64,000 nucleotides of DNA from Perkinsus chesapeaki (taxonomy: Eukaryota > Perkinsozoa > Perkinsida > Perkinsidae), in contig JAAPAO010000005.1 of the NCBI GenBank assembly GCA_013115145.1, positions 62,001-126,000 of the forward strand. The letters run 5' to 3'. The notes beneath the pieces are model-generated. The model searched no databases, was not told the DNA's origin, and was given only the letters and a program-made list of their open reading frames with translations. Position numbers and translations under genes: made by a program. Shown one piece after another: positions 1 to 15,563 of this stretch. Every line of letters begins with the position of its first letter. The stretch's first letter is position 1.

Positions 1-1
1 G

Positions 2-1174
2 TATCCATGGGGCAGTAATAAGCCTGAGCTTGGTTCAGGTGAACTGATAGCTCGCCATATGGACATCGATAAAGTTGCCTTCACTGGTAGCAGTGTGACT
101 GGCCCTAAGATCTTGAAGGCCAGTGCCGAATCTAATATGAAGAAGGTTGCTAGAGTCTTCTACTTGTCGCCGAAATATCTTTCACAGGTTACCCTAGAGC
201 TTGGTGGTAAATCGCCTATGATAGTCTGCGACGATGCTGACCTTGACCAAGCCTTGGCGGCCTCGGACATTGGCTTGTTCCTCAACCACGGTCAATGTTG
301 CTGTGCTGCAAGCCGTAGGCGTCCCTGAATACTGCTCTTTCGACTGCACCGCTCATCAGGCATATACGTTCAGCGTGGCGTCTATGATGAATTCGTTAGG
401 AAAGCGGTCGAGCGCGCGAAGTGTAGGAAGGTTGGAGACCCGAAGGATATCGCCACCGATCAAGGTCCACAGGTAGATCGTTCCACCGAGTTTTCTGATC
501 GAGGGATGTCTGTATTAGGTTGACAAGATCCAGTTCGACCGCGTTATGTCGTATATCCAATCTGGTATCGATGAAGGTGCCGATCTCCTCTGCGGTGGGA
601 AGCGTTTAGGCTCTAAAGGGTAGGTGGTGAGCTCGCCATTACGGAGACGGATTTTTACTAGTTAGATATTTCATCGAACCGACGGTGTTCGGTAATGTAC
701 AAGATCACATGAGAATCTCTCGCGAGGAGATTTTCGGTCCAGTTATGCAGATTGCACCTTTCGACGTGGGTAGCAGCTGCTGCCGCATCCCCATATAAAT
801 CGGATGTGCTTCTAGACCTTGGAAGAGGCTGTTAGACGCGCCAACGACACTCAATTCGGCCTGGCTGCTGGTGTATGCACCAGGAGTATAGGCAAGGCCA
901 CAAAGATTGCCAGGGAGCTTAAGGCTGGTGGGTTATTGATAGACTACTATCGCGTATCCCTTCGATTGCATCAGGCACTGTCTGGATCAATTCTTACGAT
1001 AACTTTGATCCAGCTGCTCCATTTGGTGGTTATAAGATGTCCGGCTGGGGCCGCGAAAAAGTAGGAGGTTTTCCTAGTGTTAGTGAAGCAATTGTATTTT
1101 AGGGGAAGGAGGCCCTCGATAACTACATTGAAACTAAGACCATCATGTGGCCTATCGACGAAACAATCGTCTAA
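2..1174 (+). CDS. Aldehyde dehydrogenase (ALDH1/2 type), 3' part, multi-exon
   Basis: This is an NAD(P)-dependent aldehyde dehydrogenase that oxidises aldehydes to carboxylic acids. The 5' part lies outside the window. Visible blocks in order are [12 protein letters not shown] (cofactor-binding region), LELGGKSP with the general-base Glu, HGQCCCAAS with the catalytic Cys, [20 protein letters not shown], and the C-terminal [14 protein letters not shown]. The frame changes several times. Each change is explained by a short GT-AG intron; for example 146-187 joins NMKK to VTLELGG, and another joins CCAASR to [11 protein letters not shown]. The last exon ends in [12 protein letters not shown] followed by TAA at 1172-1174. 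The C-terminal arrangement is that of mitochondrial or cytosolic class 1/2 enzymes. No frameshift or missing catalytic residue was seen. Confidence 0.93.
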
Positions 1175-1647
1175 CTTTTTCGCCATGTATCATGGCCCTA
1201 ATGTCTGTCGCTTATGCTTATGTTTGAACATACTTCATACCTTTTTTAATATCGCTTTTCTATTTATTTAATAAGTGTCATTGACTCTCGAGTTGCTTAT
1301 CCCATACCATAGCTCTTACTCATCTATAAATAGGCAACCGTGTCGGGAGGAGTTTATTCTAAACATTACCAAGACGTTCATCCTATTTAGTGATAGACTC
1401 CTGTTAGCATCTTTGCGATTAGCACCTCGGTTTGCTCTTTAAAGTAGCACTTAGAGAAAATGAGTCAAAGGAAGTTTGTAAAATTATTGTCTTCCAATAA
1501 GTTTCCTCATACAAATTTTCTGAGTAGGCCTTAGAGCGAGTATGATGCTCGGTAACTTCAATGATAATACTCTTCTCGGTTAACTTCATAAGGAGGATAT
1601 TTCGTACAAAGTTTGGGGCCGCGCTAGCGATTGTGTCGAGAGACAGC
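1175..1647. other. Intergenic, no gene seen
   Basis: About 470 bp between the ALDH stop and the acyl-CoA-binding protein. It is AT-rich and has no supported reading frame. Confidence 0.5.
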
Positions 1648-3840
1648 ATGCGATTTGCTTGCCGTTTCCTTACAATGGATTCCCGATGGCGATCGATAGT
1701 GACATGTACAGTTTTGGCATCTACCGGCATCGCAGCATATTTTATATTGCGACAGCGCAGCAAGGGAAAGAAGAATAGAATAGCAACAAAGCCTCGAAGA
1801 TCCTCCAGTAAAAGGTGCACCCAGACGAGTGAGGCTTCCATTACTCCTGCAGGCTGGCCGGATGATTTTTGCGCAGCGGTTGACTTCGTCGGTGACCATG
1901 GTGAAGATATGCTAGACGATCGAACGTAGACCATCCTCACAGGCGTTGGGTACAGCTTTTCTGATGTAGGCATCTGGAGCTCTATGGCTGGTATAAGCAG
2001 GCGACGGTCGGTGATTGCGATGATGAAACCGTTAAAGCGGCGTCGTGGGCTCCTGGAGCTAGGTAAATAGAGTATATCTACTATACGATGTACGTAGTAC
2101 GTCTCACAACCGATACAGATGATACATTCTGTACCCTCTTCTATAATTGGGTGCTTCTTGGTTTTGAAGTGTACCATTCCGGAACAGCTAGCTCCCTCGG
2201 TCGACCCGGTCCAAACGTTAGTACTATTCTGGGAATAGTACTAACTAGAGGATAGTATTCTCTTAAATCTTCAATATACTATTTTTCATAGGAGTGCTAC
2301 ATGGTGATCATGGTAGTGCTCGACAGAGCTCGGGAGACTAGAACGTGTATATCTCCTTCGTATAGATGCTGACCTGTTTAGAGGGCGGGGGCGGCGGCGA
2401 TCCTTTGGCCGGTAGGGTAACCTTCAGTGATGCTATTGCTTCATCAATGTCAATGATTCAACTATCATCAGGTATTACATGACTAAATCATGGGAAGCAA
2501 AGAAGGGTTGCCCAAAAGACGTTGCCTTTAAAAACTATGTTGCTGTTGTGGATGATGCCAAGCCCGATTGGCGGGAGGTAGTTGGAAGACGACCCGTATT
2601 ATTGGGTACAGTTATGCTCTTTGCTAGGTCGCTGATGATGGTGACATATGGATAGATGAATCCGGGAAGGAAGAGGTGAGGCTACTCTACGGTAGATTAG
2701 TCAATGTCATCTTCTTGAGGGCAATCTATCGGGTTCATCTTCGCTTGAAAATCGGCTGGGCTGGTCTCTGATAGAATTTCTAAAAAATGGGCCGTAAAAT
2801 TATTAATAATTTGTGCTCTTTTTAGTATTGAACTTGAAGGGTATCCTTTAGCATTTGATTCCTCTCTTCCGCTTTAAACCCATTTCCAGGTGACGCCTTC
2901 ACGAGAGCCACAAATGGTAGTTGGATATGAAGATGTGGCAGTAGACAACTCAGCGGCTGGGATTTTCTGTCAGTAAGGCTTGAAATAATATCTTTACAAC
3001 AGAACATTGGAAATAGGAAAGTGGGTCGATTCCTGTTACGCTGTTTTGTGATGGCAGATCGAGTTGGATATTTTATTCTAACGTGTGCGGTATTTTTTCA
3101 TATAGGAACTGAGTACAAGTAGTTATACGCAATCGTATAATATCTGTATCCTACCATCGTATCATTCTTGTAGCTCCTCGTTTCTAAAACCATTGTCTCC
3201 ACTCACCAACGGCAACGCGGCCTTGAGTGTCTTAGCGCAGATCCTATTCATATTGTTTAGGTTGTGTGCTGAGGGGGAAATCGATAAAGTCCGAGAAGTC
3301 CTTGATAAGCATCCTAGTGCAGCCAATATGACAGATGTTGATGGTAGGGTTAGGCGCCCACGCTTCTACCTATTCCGCTTTCACATTACATCTGCGTTTT
3401 ATGCACTTGTACCGCTCGATTATTGTTTTCAATATTCTAAATATTAATGCCCTCTTGACACATACTAGCTCAGATAGCACTGCAGCTCTATGATCAGTAA
3501 TTTAGTATTCCGTTCTTTCCAGGTATGACGCCTCTGCACTGGGCGTGTGACAGAAGTCAAGTAGAAGTGTGCAGCTTGCTGTTGGATAAAGGGGCAAATG
3601 TTAACGCTAAAGACTCTGAAGGAGAAACCCCACTAAGTGTAACGGACACTGCTTGAGACGTACAAAGCCTACCGTCGTTTTCAGTACGCCTGCCTTGTTG
3701 GAGAAGCTGCCATCGTCAAGATATTGCTTGAGCATGGCGCCTCCACATCCGTCACTAACTCTGCCGGTGATTCTGTCCAAACTATGATGAGCGACTACGA
3801 GCCGGATGTGCAACGGTTACTGAGAGATGATCGCAAGTAG
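1648..3840 (+). CDS. Membrane-anchored acyl-CoA-binding protein with C-terminal ankyrin repeats (ACBD6 / plant ACBP1-like)
   Basis: It binds long-chain acyl-CoA esters and probably presents them at a membrane. The first exon (ATG at 1648 or 1675) encodes one hydrophobic segment around IVTCTVLASTGIAAYFIL, a basic stretch, then the start of the acyl-CoA-binding domain (FCAAVDFVGDHGEDML). A 44-nt intron (1926-1969) leads to LELYGWYKQATVGD, the acyl-CoA-contacting YKQAT core. A longer intron of about 410 nt precedes WEAKKGCPKDVAFKNYV and VVDDAKPDW, which close the domain. Two linker exons follow, including VADDGDIWIDESGKEE. The ankyrin part has MTPLHWACDRSQVEVCSLLL and, after a 45-nt intron (3639-3683), YACLVGEAAIVKILLEHGA. 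The stop TAG is at 3838-3840. The layout resembles plant ACBP1/2. The start and the exon near 3190 are uncertain. Confidence 0.82.
2217..2245. repeat. Perfect hairpin in an intron
   Basis: Inverted repeat GTTAGTACTATTC (2217-2229) and GAATAGTACTAAC (2233-2245), with 13-nt perfect arms and a 3-nt loop. It lies in the long second intron of the acyl-CoA-binding protein gene. Confidence 0.85.
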
Positions 3841-4278
3841 CTGGAGACGATTTGATTGACAACACAAGTTCACCAATTATTATGTACACTGTGCGATTAT
3901 ACATATTGAGTTACTGCTGTCAATAATAGAATCGAGACGAAGCCGTCGCCCATGTTTGATTTCATATACTAACGACTTAGGTTTCTGTGTGGAACGCAGT
4001 GTTCGGATTGAAAACATCCGAGAGAAGATCTTTGGAATTATCTGCTCGCGTTGTGGCGAAGTTCTTATTTTCACGGTGCAGTGATCGGTATGAGTCTCAT
4101 GACTTGTTTTGACGTCATAAAGATCATCATGCTCATTCGCTTTGTTTCTTTCGGCAAAGATAGGGATGGGCTTCTTCAATAGTAGTAGAAGTTATAATTT
4201 TAAAGTTATTAGGACGACAAATTTCTAAGCTTCGGGCCACTATGCATGTTGTGCGTTAGTTTTGGCACTCCCTCTATT
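3841..4278. other. Intergenic, no gene seen
   Basis: About 440 bp between the ankyrin protein stop and the probable kinase start, with no supported frame on either strand. Confidence 0.45.
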
Positions 4279-7683
<3,405 letters not shown>

Positions 7684-8786
7684 GCTCGCGGTTGTCACTG
7701 GTTTCGCCCAACAGCCTGAACGTCGCGGATTCCTCTGCTGTTTTCGATGTGGTGGGAGTGCTGAAGAATGAGGGGAAAGCATGGAAGAGTTGAGCTGCAC
7801 TGACTAATGTTACATTCAATTTCACGTTGCATGAATTCGCAATTTCCCCTTAAGTATCTCATGGGGGTTGCTGTCAATGTTGCTTCAATTCCACTGTATT
7901 GCGTTCCACGTATTTTGTAGAAGTTGAGCAAAAACAGTTCACAACTACCAAGACAAGCCACTCGGAAACTCGATATAATCACAGTCCAACTCTGACGGCA
8001 TTTTAACCCAAAAGTACCAAATCTGAGGATCTCATATATAAACTAATTCCTATATGAAGAAGTGAAGTGCCAGTAAGAACGGACCACTTCAGCATTACAC
8101 TTCTCAGAAGGAATAGCGAAGACGTGTGAAACTTATGTCACATTGAATTAGACTGTATTATTCTAGACATCCCCGGCAACTTCAGTTTCGAGCTCCGCTG
8201 GACTTCACCCTCAAATGACTTTGAACTTAGCAAAAACTGTACACTGCTTTTTTCGCCCCAATAGCCCATCCCGCATGAGAAAATCCACTGCCTACAAGAC
8301 AACCTTTTATCATCTCAATACGCCATTGATGCACCAAGGATTAGATGGAGAATATATTGCAGTGAAATCAAGGCTCCATTATGGAGCTCTTAAGCCTTGG
8401 CGATGTTTGAGAGGCTTGGAGCGACCTTTCACCAACGCATCATTGTCGCTGCAACCAATCCTACTCTGAAATTCTGAGCCTACTCTGGCCCAGAATACGG
8501 GGAAATAGTCAGTCACACGGGTAGTTTCTGTAATCAACGGGAATTTATTGTGAAGAAAAACTTTTTGTCAGACATCTTCTTTGTGTGGCATTCTATGCTC
8601 GGATGTGCATCCATACAGACCACCGAACCAGCCTTATAGTTTTACAGGGTTGACTACTCAAATACCACAGGTTAAGGTTAGATAGAAAAGGGCGTTTACT
8701 CGAAAAGATTGCTTAAAAACTCAGTTAATGATGTTACGAAGCTTGAGGGACTAATTGAAGTCCCCTCTAAACCTGTAATCTAAGCG
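7684..8786. other. Intergenic region between convergent kinase and carboxypeptidase genes
   Basis: About 1.1 kb. An 84-codon open frame at 8215-8469 (+) shows no recognisable motif or signal. It is treated as non-coding. Confidence 0.4.
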
Positions 8787-10917
8787 TTATGATAGGCTAT
8801 TGTTTGCAAAATCTCTCAATATATTGAACAGTGCCGCAGGAGAGTCTTCTGCAGCATTTTGGCCAGCTCCGAATACCTGTAATAACAGTAGCTAATATCA
8901 AATGTTACTTTGTATGCTATGTTATGTGGGATTTGTCCACCTGCATTAGTATGAGCTGCCCCCCTGTATCATTCAGCGTGAAGCTCTTAAATTGCCCCAC
9001 TGCCACTCCGGTAGAAAGCTGAACGATTATTAATGTCGCGAAACTCAGAGAATGTCCCTTGAAGCCTATATGCTCACTTCATAGTATTTATCTGGTGCGG
9101 TGCTAAACCCATGGTGGCCTTTCCATAGAAGCTTTTCTGTCCATGCACGATTCCCCATCCAGTTGAATAAATAGTCTTGGTCTCCAGCGTGAACGAGTAC
9201 CTTAGTTACCCCGCTATTGGCTCTGGTCATCGCGAGTTCCCCTTATCAAAAGTGAAGTGCGTATCAAGGAAGAAACCTACGCGTAGGCCAGCATCCATCA
9301 GAGGCGGCAGGCTAGCGCTGTAGTCCCATACGTAGTCGGCCGCGAAACTCTCATATACCTGAGACACCTCACTCGACGATCCCTGAGAAATGCAACTAAC
9401 CCCATGGTTCGAAAAGTTCCATTGTACTTGCTTGATACCAAGATTCGATTGAACTGTGGGATTGTTGAAGTATTCCTGGAACTGCATGAAGTAAAATTAG
9501 AGAAGACTTCGTGGTAAGGAAAGCTTACCTTTTGGTAGCTTCTGCAAGACGCGGGAGGTTTAGGGCACTCGCGGGGGGCTCTGCGCAAATCGAAACTGAA
9601 CGAAACTTGCGAAACTTCAGGACCACCTCAAAGTTATTCAGAGTGGTTCATATCAGAGTTGCGATATTCGCTCCGCCTACATGTCAATTCCCTTATCACT
9701 GATTGGTTCAACGAGATCGTGCAAACACATATCGCGTGCCCGCCTGCACACGTGTGGCTGCCATCCTTTGTTACAGGCAGTAATGCTTGATACACAGCTC
9801 GGAACTTTATCGAGCATCTCGTAATATCTAAACGTAAGTATGATATTCGGATGAGTATAAAGGTGTCCATGTCTCACTCTTCTTCGGTGATGACGGTCGG
9901 AGCTGTTGCGCTATTAAATGCCATTTGTGGGAGGTAGGTGAATCTGAGGGCAGACACCAAAACTATCATTTTCCCTAATCCACTTACTGAATCGCAGGTG
10001 AGACGAATCCGTTTCCAATAACAACCCCTCTGAGCTTTATTTTCGATCTTGTAGCATGTAACCTCGCAGCTAAGGGTGGAATGTAGTGACCTAAGCTAAC
10101 ATAGTCCAGGAGCACATGGAGCTGAACAAAGCTTTCCTGCGTATGACTGGCCGACGATAAAGACATTGGTGTTATATTCCGGATACCTTGCGAAGAACTT
10201 TTCTAACAAGATTGAGCTGAAATGGGAAATCGGTAAGCTTGCTGCAGCCTGTCTACTTACATTGACTTGACTGCCTCCAAAGAGCTGGATGGAGCGGTCC
10301 CTTGACTAAAGCCAGTCGGCGCAGGCTGATCCAAATATAGCACATTAGCGAACCGATGATAGGAGTATCTGAGGATCGGAATTCAAAATTAGGATTAAGT
10401 GATCGATTCTTAGTGCTCACGGGTTAGTAATAGTAGCGGTTCCGTCATTGTTGAGTACACATGGTCCGCCATTGCCTGAGGTTATCGAATACATACTGCT
10501 ATAACAAGGTCCTCCTTCGAGGTCGATTAAAGTCGGGGCGGAGAACGGAGGAGCGCGCGAGCCGAAGAAGTAATAAAATAACCTGACAGCCTCATAATAA
10601 GTCCCATGCCGGATGTTGTTCGACTCGGAATCGTTATATCCCCTGGCATGTCCAAAAAGGATAGTAACTGACGAATCACAAGCGACACCGTTCGCCGCTA
10701 CGGTGCTGGAACCTGAAAATTCAGAACAACGGAAAAGTAAACACGACTCTGAGAGCATGCTTTGCTTGAAGTGGTTTGCGTAATGGTTTCGCTCTTCACT
10801 GCATGCGAGGCAAGTAATATCAGAACGTATTCGATGAGTTTGCCATGGCCGAGGCTCTTGAATCAACTGCATAGAAGACTGGGTTGTCCTACCAGAAGAA
10901 GCTGGAGCCAAGTCCAC
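8787..10917 (-). CDS. Divergent S10 serine carboxypeptidase, probable pseudoenzyme
   Basis: The peptidase family S10 fold (carboxypeptidase Y / cathepsin A) is clear over many short exons. In order: RLFYYFFGSRAPPF, LIDLEGGPCYSSM where the family has W-x-NGGPG-x-SS, FANVLYLDQPAPTGFS, FIVGQSYAG with the nucleophile Ser, HYIPPLAARL, GVVIGNGFVSP, YFNNPTVQSNLGI, VLVHAGDQDYLFNWMGN with the catalytic Asp, and the last exon VFGAGQNAAEDSP. In active members the last block has His in the Gln position (AGH). The substrate C-terminus-binding Asn of NGGPG is Glu here. Splicing of LILMQ to VFGAGQ uses a normal acceptor, so the Gln is not a frame artefact. The stop is at 8787-8789 (minus). The protein is probably secretory or lysosomal, but no signal peptide could be assigned because the start is unclear; coding could extend towards 11140. 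It is probably catalytically impaired. Confidence 0.8.
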
Positions 10918-11828
10918 GTGATGACCTTGGATGACTGCGTGCCAGCTAGTGTTGAGTTTACGGGGCTCGAGGGGAGCCCCATCTTCAGCTCAGTGGCGCG
11001 GAGAATCTTCCACTCCGCGCTCTGTCTCCGTCTATTCCTTGCCGAAGTGTTACCGTGGGCTACATGATCCTCAACTATGTCCATCTGTATCAACCTGAGA
11101 TCCCCGGGTTGATTGATAGGCTGGACATCCCAGGCTAGGATCAACCTTGATCTCGCATAGTTGAAAGATACTCCCAGTTTAGTAGTAGTCGGAAGAGCTT
11201 CCGTGGACTGCGGTGTTTCATAGGAGCTTTAATGATAGTACTTCACCCGATGCAGCTGCATATTTCGTAACAGCTTCCGTGGTATTCGACAGCGCAAGGC
11301 CAATAATCTTATTCTGCAGAGCCCATAGTAACCCCAAAAGTCATATATCGTGCACGGACTTTGGTAGCATCTTTGAAACAGACGCCATGACGTGACATGG
11401 TTCACACGGTGGTCACTCCAGCGGCTCCCATATCACCGTGTTGCTTGGCATGGGAGGAGTCCTCGAAGAACTAGCACTACTAGTGCTGCACTAGTGACAA
11501 CCACTGCTCAACCTACAACTTAGACACCGGTTTCTACCGGTTTCTCGTATGAGAGAGACCGCCAAGTCGTTTAGAAAACTAATATTGCTTACTAAAATCA
11601 CCATCTTATAAAGCAACACCATGGAGCCCGTTGACGACCCTAGCAGCAGTCCGGTTTCTCCTTTCGCTATATAACGATTTCTCGCTGGGTGACCGCTCAA
11701 AGCTGACTTGGAACATCACGTTAATCGGGATAGCTCGAATGCATCCAATTAGTAACGCACATGCCTCTCATTTGACCCAAAGGAGTTGTGCCGTTACGTA
11801 AACGCGAGTGTAAAACACATATCGCATA

Positions 11829-11849
11829 ACACGACTCGTTTCGTCGTGT
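11829..11849. repeat. Short perfect hairpin
   Basis: ACACGAC (11829-11835) pairs with GTCGTGT (11843-11849) across a 7-nt loop that itself contains further TCGT repeats. Confidence 0.7.
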
Positions 11850-12593
11850 ACAAAAGTGTTGTGGTGGTATGAAGCGCGTTGTTGCGTTTTACAATGGTGT
11901 TATTACGCGAAGCGTTTAACCCACACAGCACATCCTTATCCAATTTTACACAACGCGGACTGTTCTACATGTAAAACCGGCGGAACTTCGAAGTTAGAAA
12001 GGGTTCCGTATAAGTCCCTCGTCTCGCCGTGCGGAACATTCCTCGAAGTTTCCTATTTGTGGATTAGTCATCTGGTTCCTACATAAATTATGCCCAGAGT
12101 GCCCGTAGTATAGTCTCACGCTGTTTCATTCATGTCGGATGGCCTGGTGGCAGGCGGCCTGGGGGCCTGGTTGCCACCGCAGCTGAGCATAGGCGCGCCG
12201 TGTGACGCCGTTCAGTCGACCAGTCCAGATCGGCTAGTCGGCTACTACGTTGCAGCCATTTTATCGCGTCAACGTCATGTGATTGTGTGGGCTACGCTCT
12301 GTAGAGTGGCTTCAAGCGAATTCAGTCGGTGATTATATGTTGCTTCAACTGGCCTTGCTTCTTCCATCGATCTCTGCAACTTCATGCGTATCAACATACG
12401 AGGTGACGCAAGGGCAAGGCTCGGACAGAACCCTTCGATTCTGATCAGTTACTGTACTAGGGTAACAACATGATGTTATCATGATGATGAGCTTGTCAGA
12501 ATATAGCGATTCCTCATCTCAATCGCGTCTTAGTGAGTCCTACAGTTCCTCGGAGCTCAGCTGACCCTTCAGCAGTAGTAGGCAGCTACTAAT

Positions 12594-12610
12594 AGTCCTA
12601 AAATAGGACT
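12594..12610. repeat. Short perfect hairpin
   Basis: AGTCCTA (12594-12600), AAA loop, TAGGACT (12604-12610). Confidence 0.7.
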
Positions 12611-12786
12611 GGCCTATTGGAGCATCCAATGTGGAGGGTTTGTTGGTTTCACCGAAGGGTATCTGGAGCGACTTTATCTTTATTCAGAGGGAGTTTCTAG
12701 CGGGTTGCTCTTTGTCACCTAGGATACTCGGGATACCCATTTCAACTCAAAGACTTGGATAACTTAGAAACGCTTATGAGGGTTCC

Positions 12787-12805
12787 GGGCGTCTCAGAGA
12801 CGCCC
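12787..12805. repeat. Perfect 19-nt palindrome
   Basis: GGGCGTCTCAGAGACGCCC, with 9-nt arms around a single base. Confidence 0.8.
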
Positions 12806-12948
12806 TTCTCTACGTTACTACAGGATCTCGTTTATCTCCGGGTATAACTCCCGTCGGAATGGATACCCGGTGATTCACTCGCAGGCTTTGTGGTTTATGA
12901 TATCTAACACATTGGTGATCAATCTGTGTTCACTTATCCTCTCGTGGG

Positions 12949-15563
12949 GTGAGAATTCTTATGGACGCGATGTCGCTGAGAGGAGAGCTTCCATCTGGGG
13001 AAGGTACTCTCACCTTTTGGCACATTCCGACTTTGCTGTATACATTGGATCTCCTTGTTCGCCACAGGTACGACCCCAAGCAACTCCACTCGCTTGAAGA
13101 AATAATGAAAGAAGGAAATGACCCCAGTCATCACAGGAGATTGCGAACGATTCCGGAGAAAGCAAGCAATAACCTTTGTGATCCTACGGTTACCCAGAAA
13201 TCTGGCTACTACAGTGCGGGACCAGACAACAAGTAAATCGTAGAAATCAACTTCATCAAATGCAACCCTTGAAGGTCATCAGGTGATCTACCTTCCTCTC
13301 AGGTACTTTTTCTGGTTCTTCGAATCTCGACGTGATCCTCGAAACGATCCTACTGTGATCTGGTTGAATGGAGGTCCTGGCGCATCCAGCATGATCGGAT
13401 TATTTTTCGAGAATGGCCCTTGCAAGCTGAACTCTAATGGCACTGGCACAATTTTCAACAAGTAGCAGCCACAATGCATCCTCCACAAAATATTGGTTAC
13501 TATTTTCAGATATTCGTGGAATAACGTTGCCAATATTATGTGGGTAGACCAACCCGGCGCGACTGGCTTCAGCGAGGGCAATGTGAGCAATCCAGAAGGA
13601 TATTCGAAAAGCATGTAGGTTGATAGCAAGCGCAAAGGAATATTCTTTCCCTTTTCGACGAAATCAGAAGTATCTCCATTTTAGGCACTCATTCCTAGTC
13701 AAGTTCTTTACTGACAACCCCCAATACAATAAGAATGTGTTCTTGACTGGTCAGTCTTATGCTGGTAATTAATAACGGGAATTATGATTATCTTATATTG
13801 ACTATCGCCATACGTCAAGTACGTGACATCATGTGTTGACGGCAGGCTATGATATGGCATATTCGATTTCACCTGCGTGTTTTTTATTTCTGTCCGAGCT
13901 ACAAGTGAGCATTTCAGGAAGCTTTATCCCATCGATCACGGATGAAATACTTCGAAGGAACAAGGACCCTTGTTCATTTGTGGTGAACATCAAAGGAGTC
14001 GCTATAGGCAATGGATGGACTAACCCAAATGAGACGTACAAATACTAACTTCCTCATTACGGTGTTGATACATGCTGATCGGTTTCATGTGTTCAGGCAC
14101 AATGCGTATCCTGACATTATATTAGCGACGAAGCCGGAGATAACAAGAGAGATGTGAGTTTGGCCTCAATTGAGACTATGGACCATTCTGATTCAAATCT
14201 GCTAAGGTACAATCAGCTTGTAGAGTTTGCCGACAATTGCACAAGAATTCTTTCTGAATGCTATGAGAAGAAAGGTGTCATAGCATATACAGTCTGTTAG
14301 ATATGCCCGTTCTTCAGCTGATACTTGTGATCCCGGGGTTAACTGCAGAATCCTAAATCAACTGCCTCGGCTTATAGGATATAACGGGTACAAAAAGGGT
14401 GTTTCGTGGACTGCAACCTCAGGGCCTTTAGAAAACGCCTTTCCGATCGCCAGCATGCTCCACAGCAGGTACAATTTCGAGGTACCCTGTGTAGGCGTTG
14501 AGGAGTGTTCAAGTACGAAGCAACTTTCTATAGACACTGATAAGGTACCAGTGGGATACGGTACTAAGAATACCCTTCAAATTCTCTCTATTCGAAACTG
14601 TAAAATCTCCTACTTATCACGACTGCTTGTCTTGGTGCGTCTATCATGTGCCTTGCCTGTATGTAGTTGGAGGGTTTTCTCAATGATGGAGCAGTGCAGC
14701 GCAAGTTGGGAGTAAACAAGACCTTCAGAGTTCAGAACTACCAGGTGAGGACTTCCGACCCAGCCACATTAAGCCTCCGTTGCTGTTTATTTTCTAGTCA
14801 AAACACCCTCTATCCTTGATATTACTCTTGCAGTAGTTTTGCGTGCGACAGCATAGGTCCCCCATTGTTAATCGTTAGAAACATGCAAGGCTCGTACGCC
14901 ATATTTGATGATCGGAGCTTCCTATCACTCAGGTGTTTGATCAACTTTTTCCATACTTTTACAACAGATATGATACTCTCCTTCCATGGATGATTGAAGA
15001 AGGGCTAAGGGTGAGTTGGAGGAGTATGCGACGTGCAGCTTGTATATTGACTGGCCTAGTGAGCCCTTCGAATACATCGGCTTTCCGTCGAGAACATTCG
15101 AGTGTGTTGAGTGATTTCATTAGGTATTGATTTATGATGGCGAGCTCGATTATATTTGCAACTGGATCGGGAACAAACGCTGGGTCTTGAACCTTGAATG
15201 GGAAGGGAAGGAAGAGATGAGGACCAAGCACGACTCTGAATATAGCAATCAATGCGTAAGCATGAGTCATCTCATTCGTTGTCGGACTATATATTTCTTG
15301 TCTACTTGCCTCCGGAGTCACAGTTTCCTTGTCTCATGCTCAGTATGTTCCGGATGGACCTATCGGAAGGATACGTGGCGTGACACTGAAGAATGAAGGT
15401 CAGCTTATCTACCTGAAGGTGAGCAAGGACGGCCCTTCCCTACTTAAATCCAAATGACATCATTATTCAGGCTCATAATGCTGGACATTTTTTCCCGTTC
15501 GACCGTCCAGAAGCATCATTAGTTATGATAGACGATTTCCTGCAAAACAGGTTACCGATCTAA
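12949..15563 (+). CDS. S10 serine carboxypeptidase (cathepsin A / carboxypeptidase Y-like)
   Basis: It removes C-terminal residues from peptides and would be expected in the secretory, lysosomal or vacuolar system. Exons in order carry [40 protein letters not shown] (substrate binding), [44 protein letters not shown] (catalytic Ser), [51 protein letters not shown]-type sequence with the catalytic Asp, and [20 protein letters not shown] with the catalytic His. It ends in FLQNRLPI followed by TAA at 15561-15563. Introns are short GT-AG. The active-site motif is GQSYAG instead of the usual GESYAG. The triad is complete, unlike the minus-strand neighbour at 8.8-10.9 kb. The N-terminal exon and signal peptide are not resolved. 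Confidence 0.88.

Larger units (their letters stand above)
10918..12948. other. Gene-poor region between divergent carboxypeptidases
   Basis: About 2 kb. It may hold the first exon(s) of the minus-strand carboxypeptidase near 10.9-11.15 kb and of the plus-strand one near 12.9 kb. No other gene is supported. It contains several short perfect hairpins, listed separately. Confidence 0.4.

Noticed and set aside
1419-2177. A 252-codon minus-strand open frame
   Set aside because: It lies antisense to the first exons and an intron of the acyl-CoA-binding protein gene, where the plus strand shows clear family motifs (FVGDHGEDML, YKQATVGD). No domain on the minus strand.
3631-3690. Apparent non-canonical splice in the ankyrin part
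   Set aside because: Using the donor at 3639 gives an ordinary GT-AG intron in phase 0, joining ETPLS to YACLVG.
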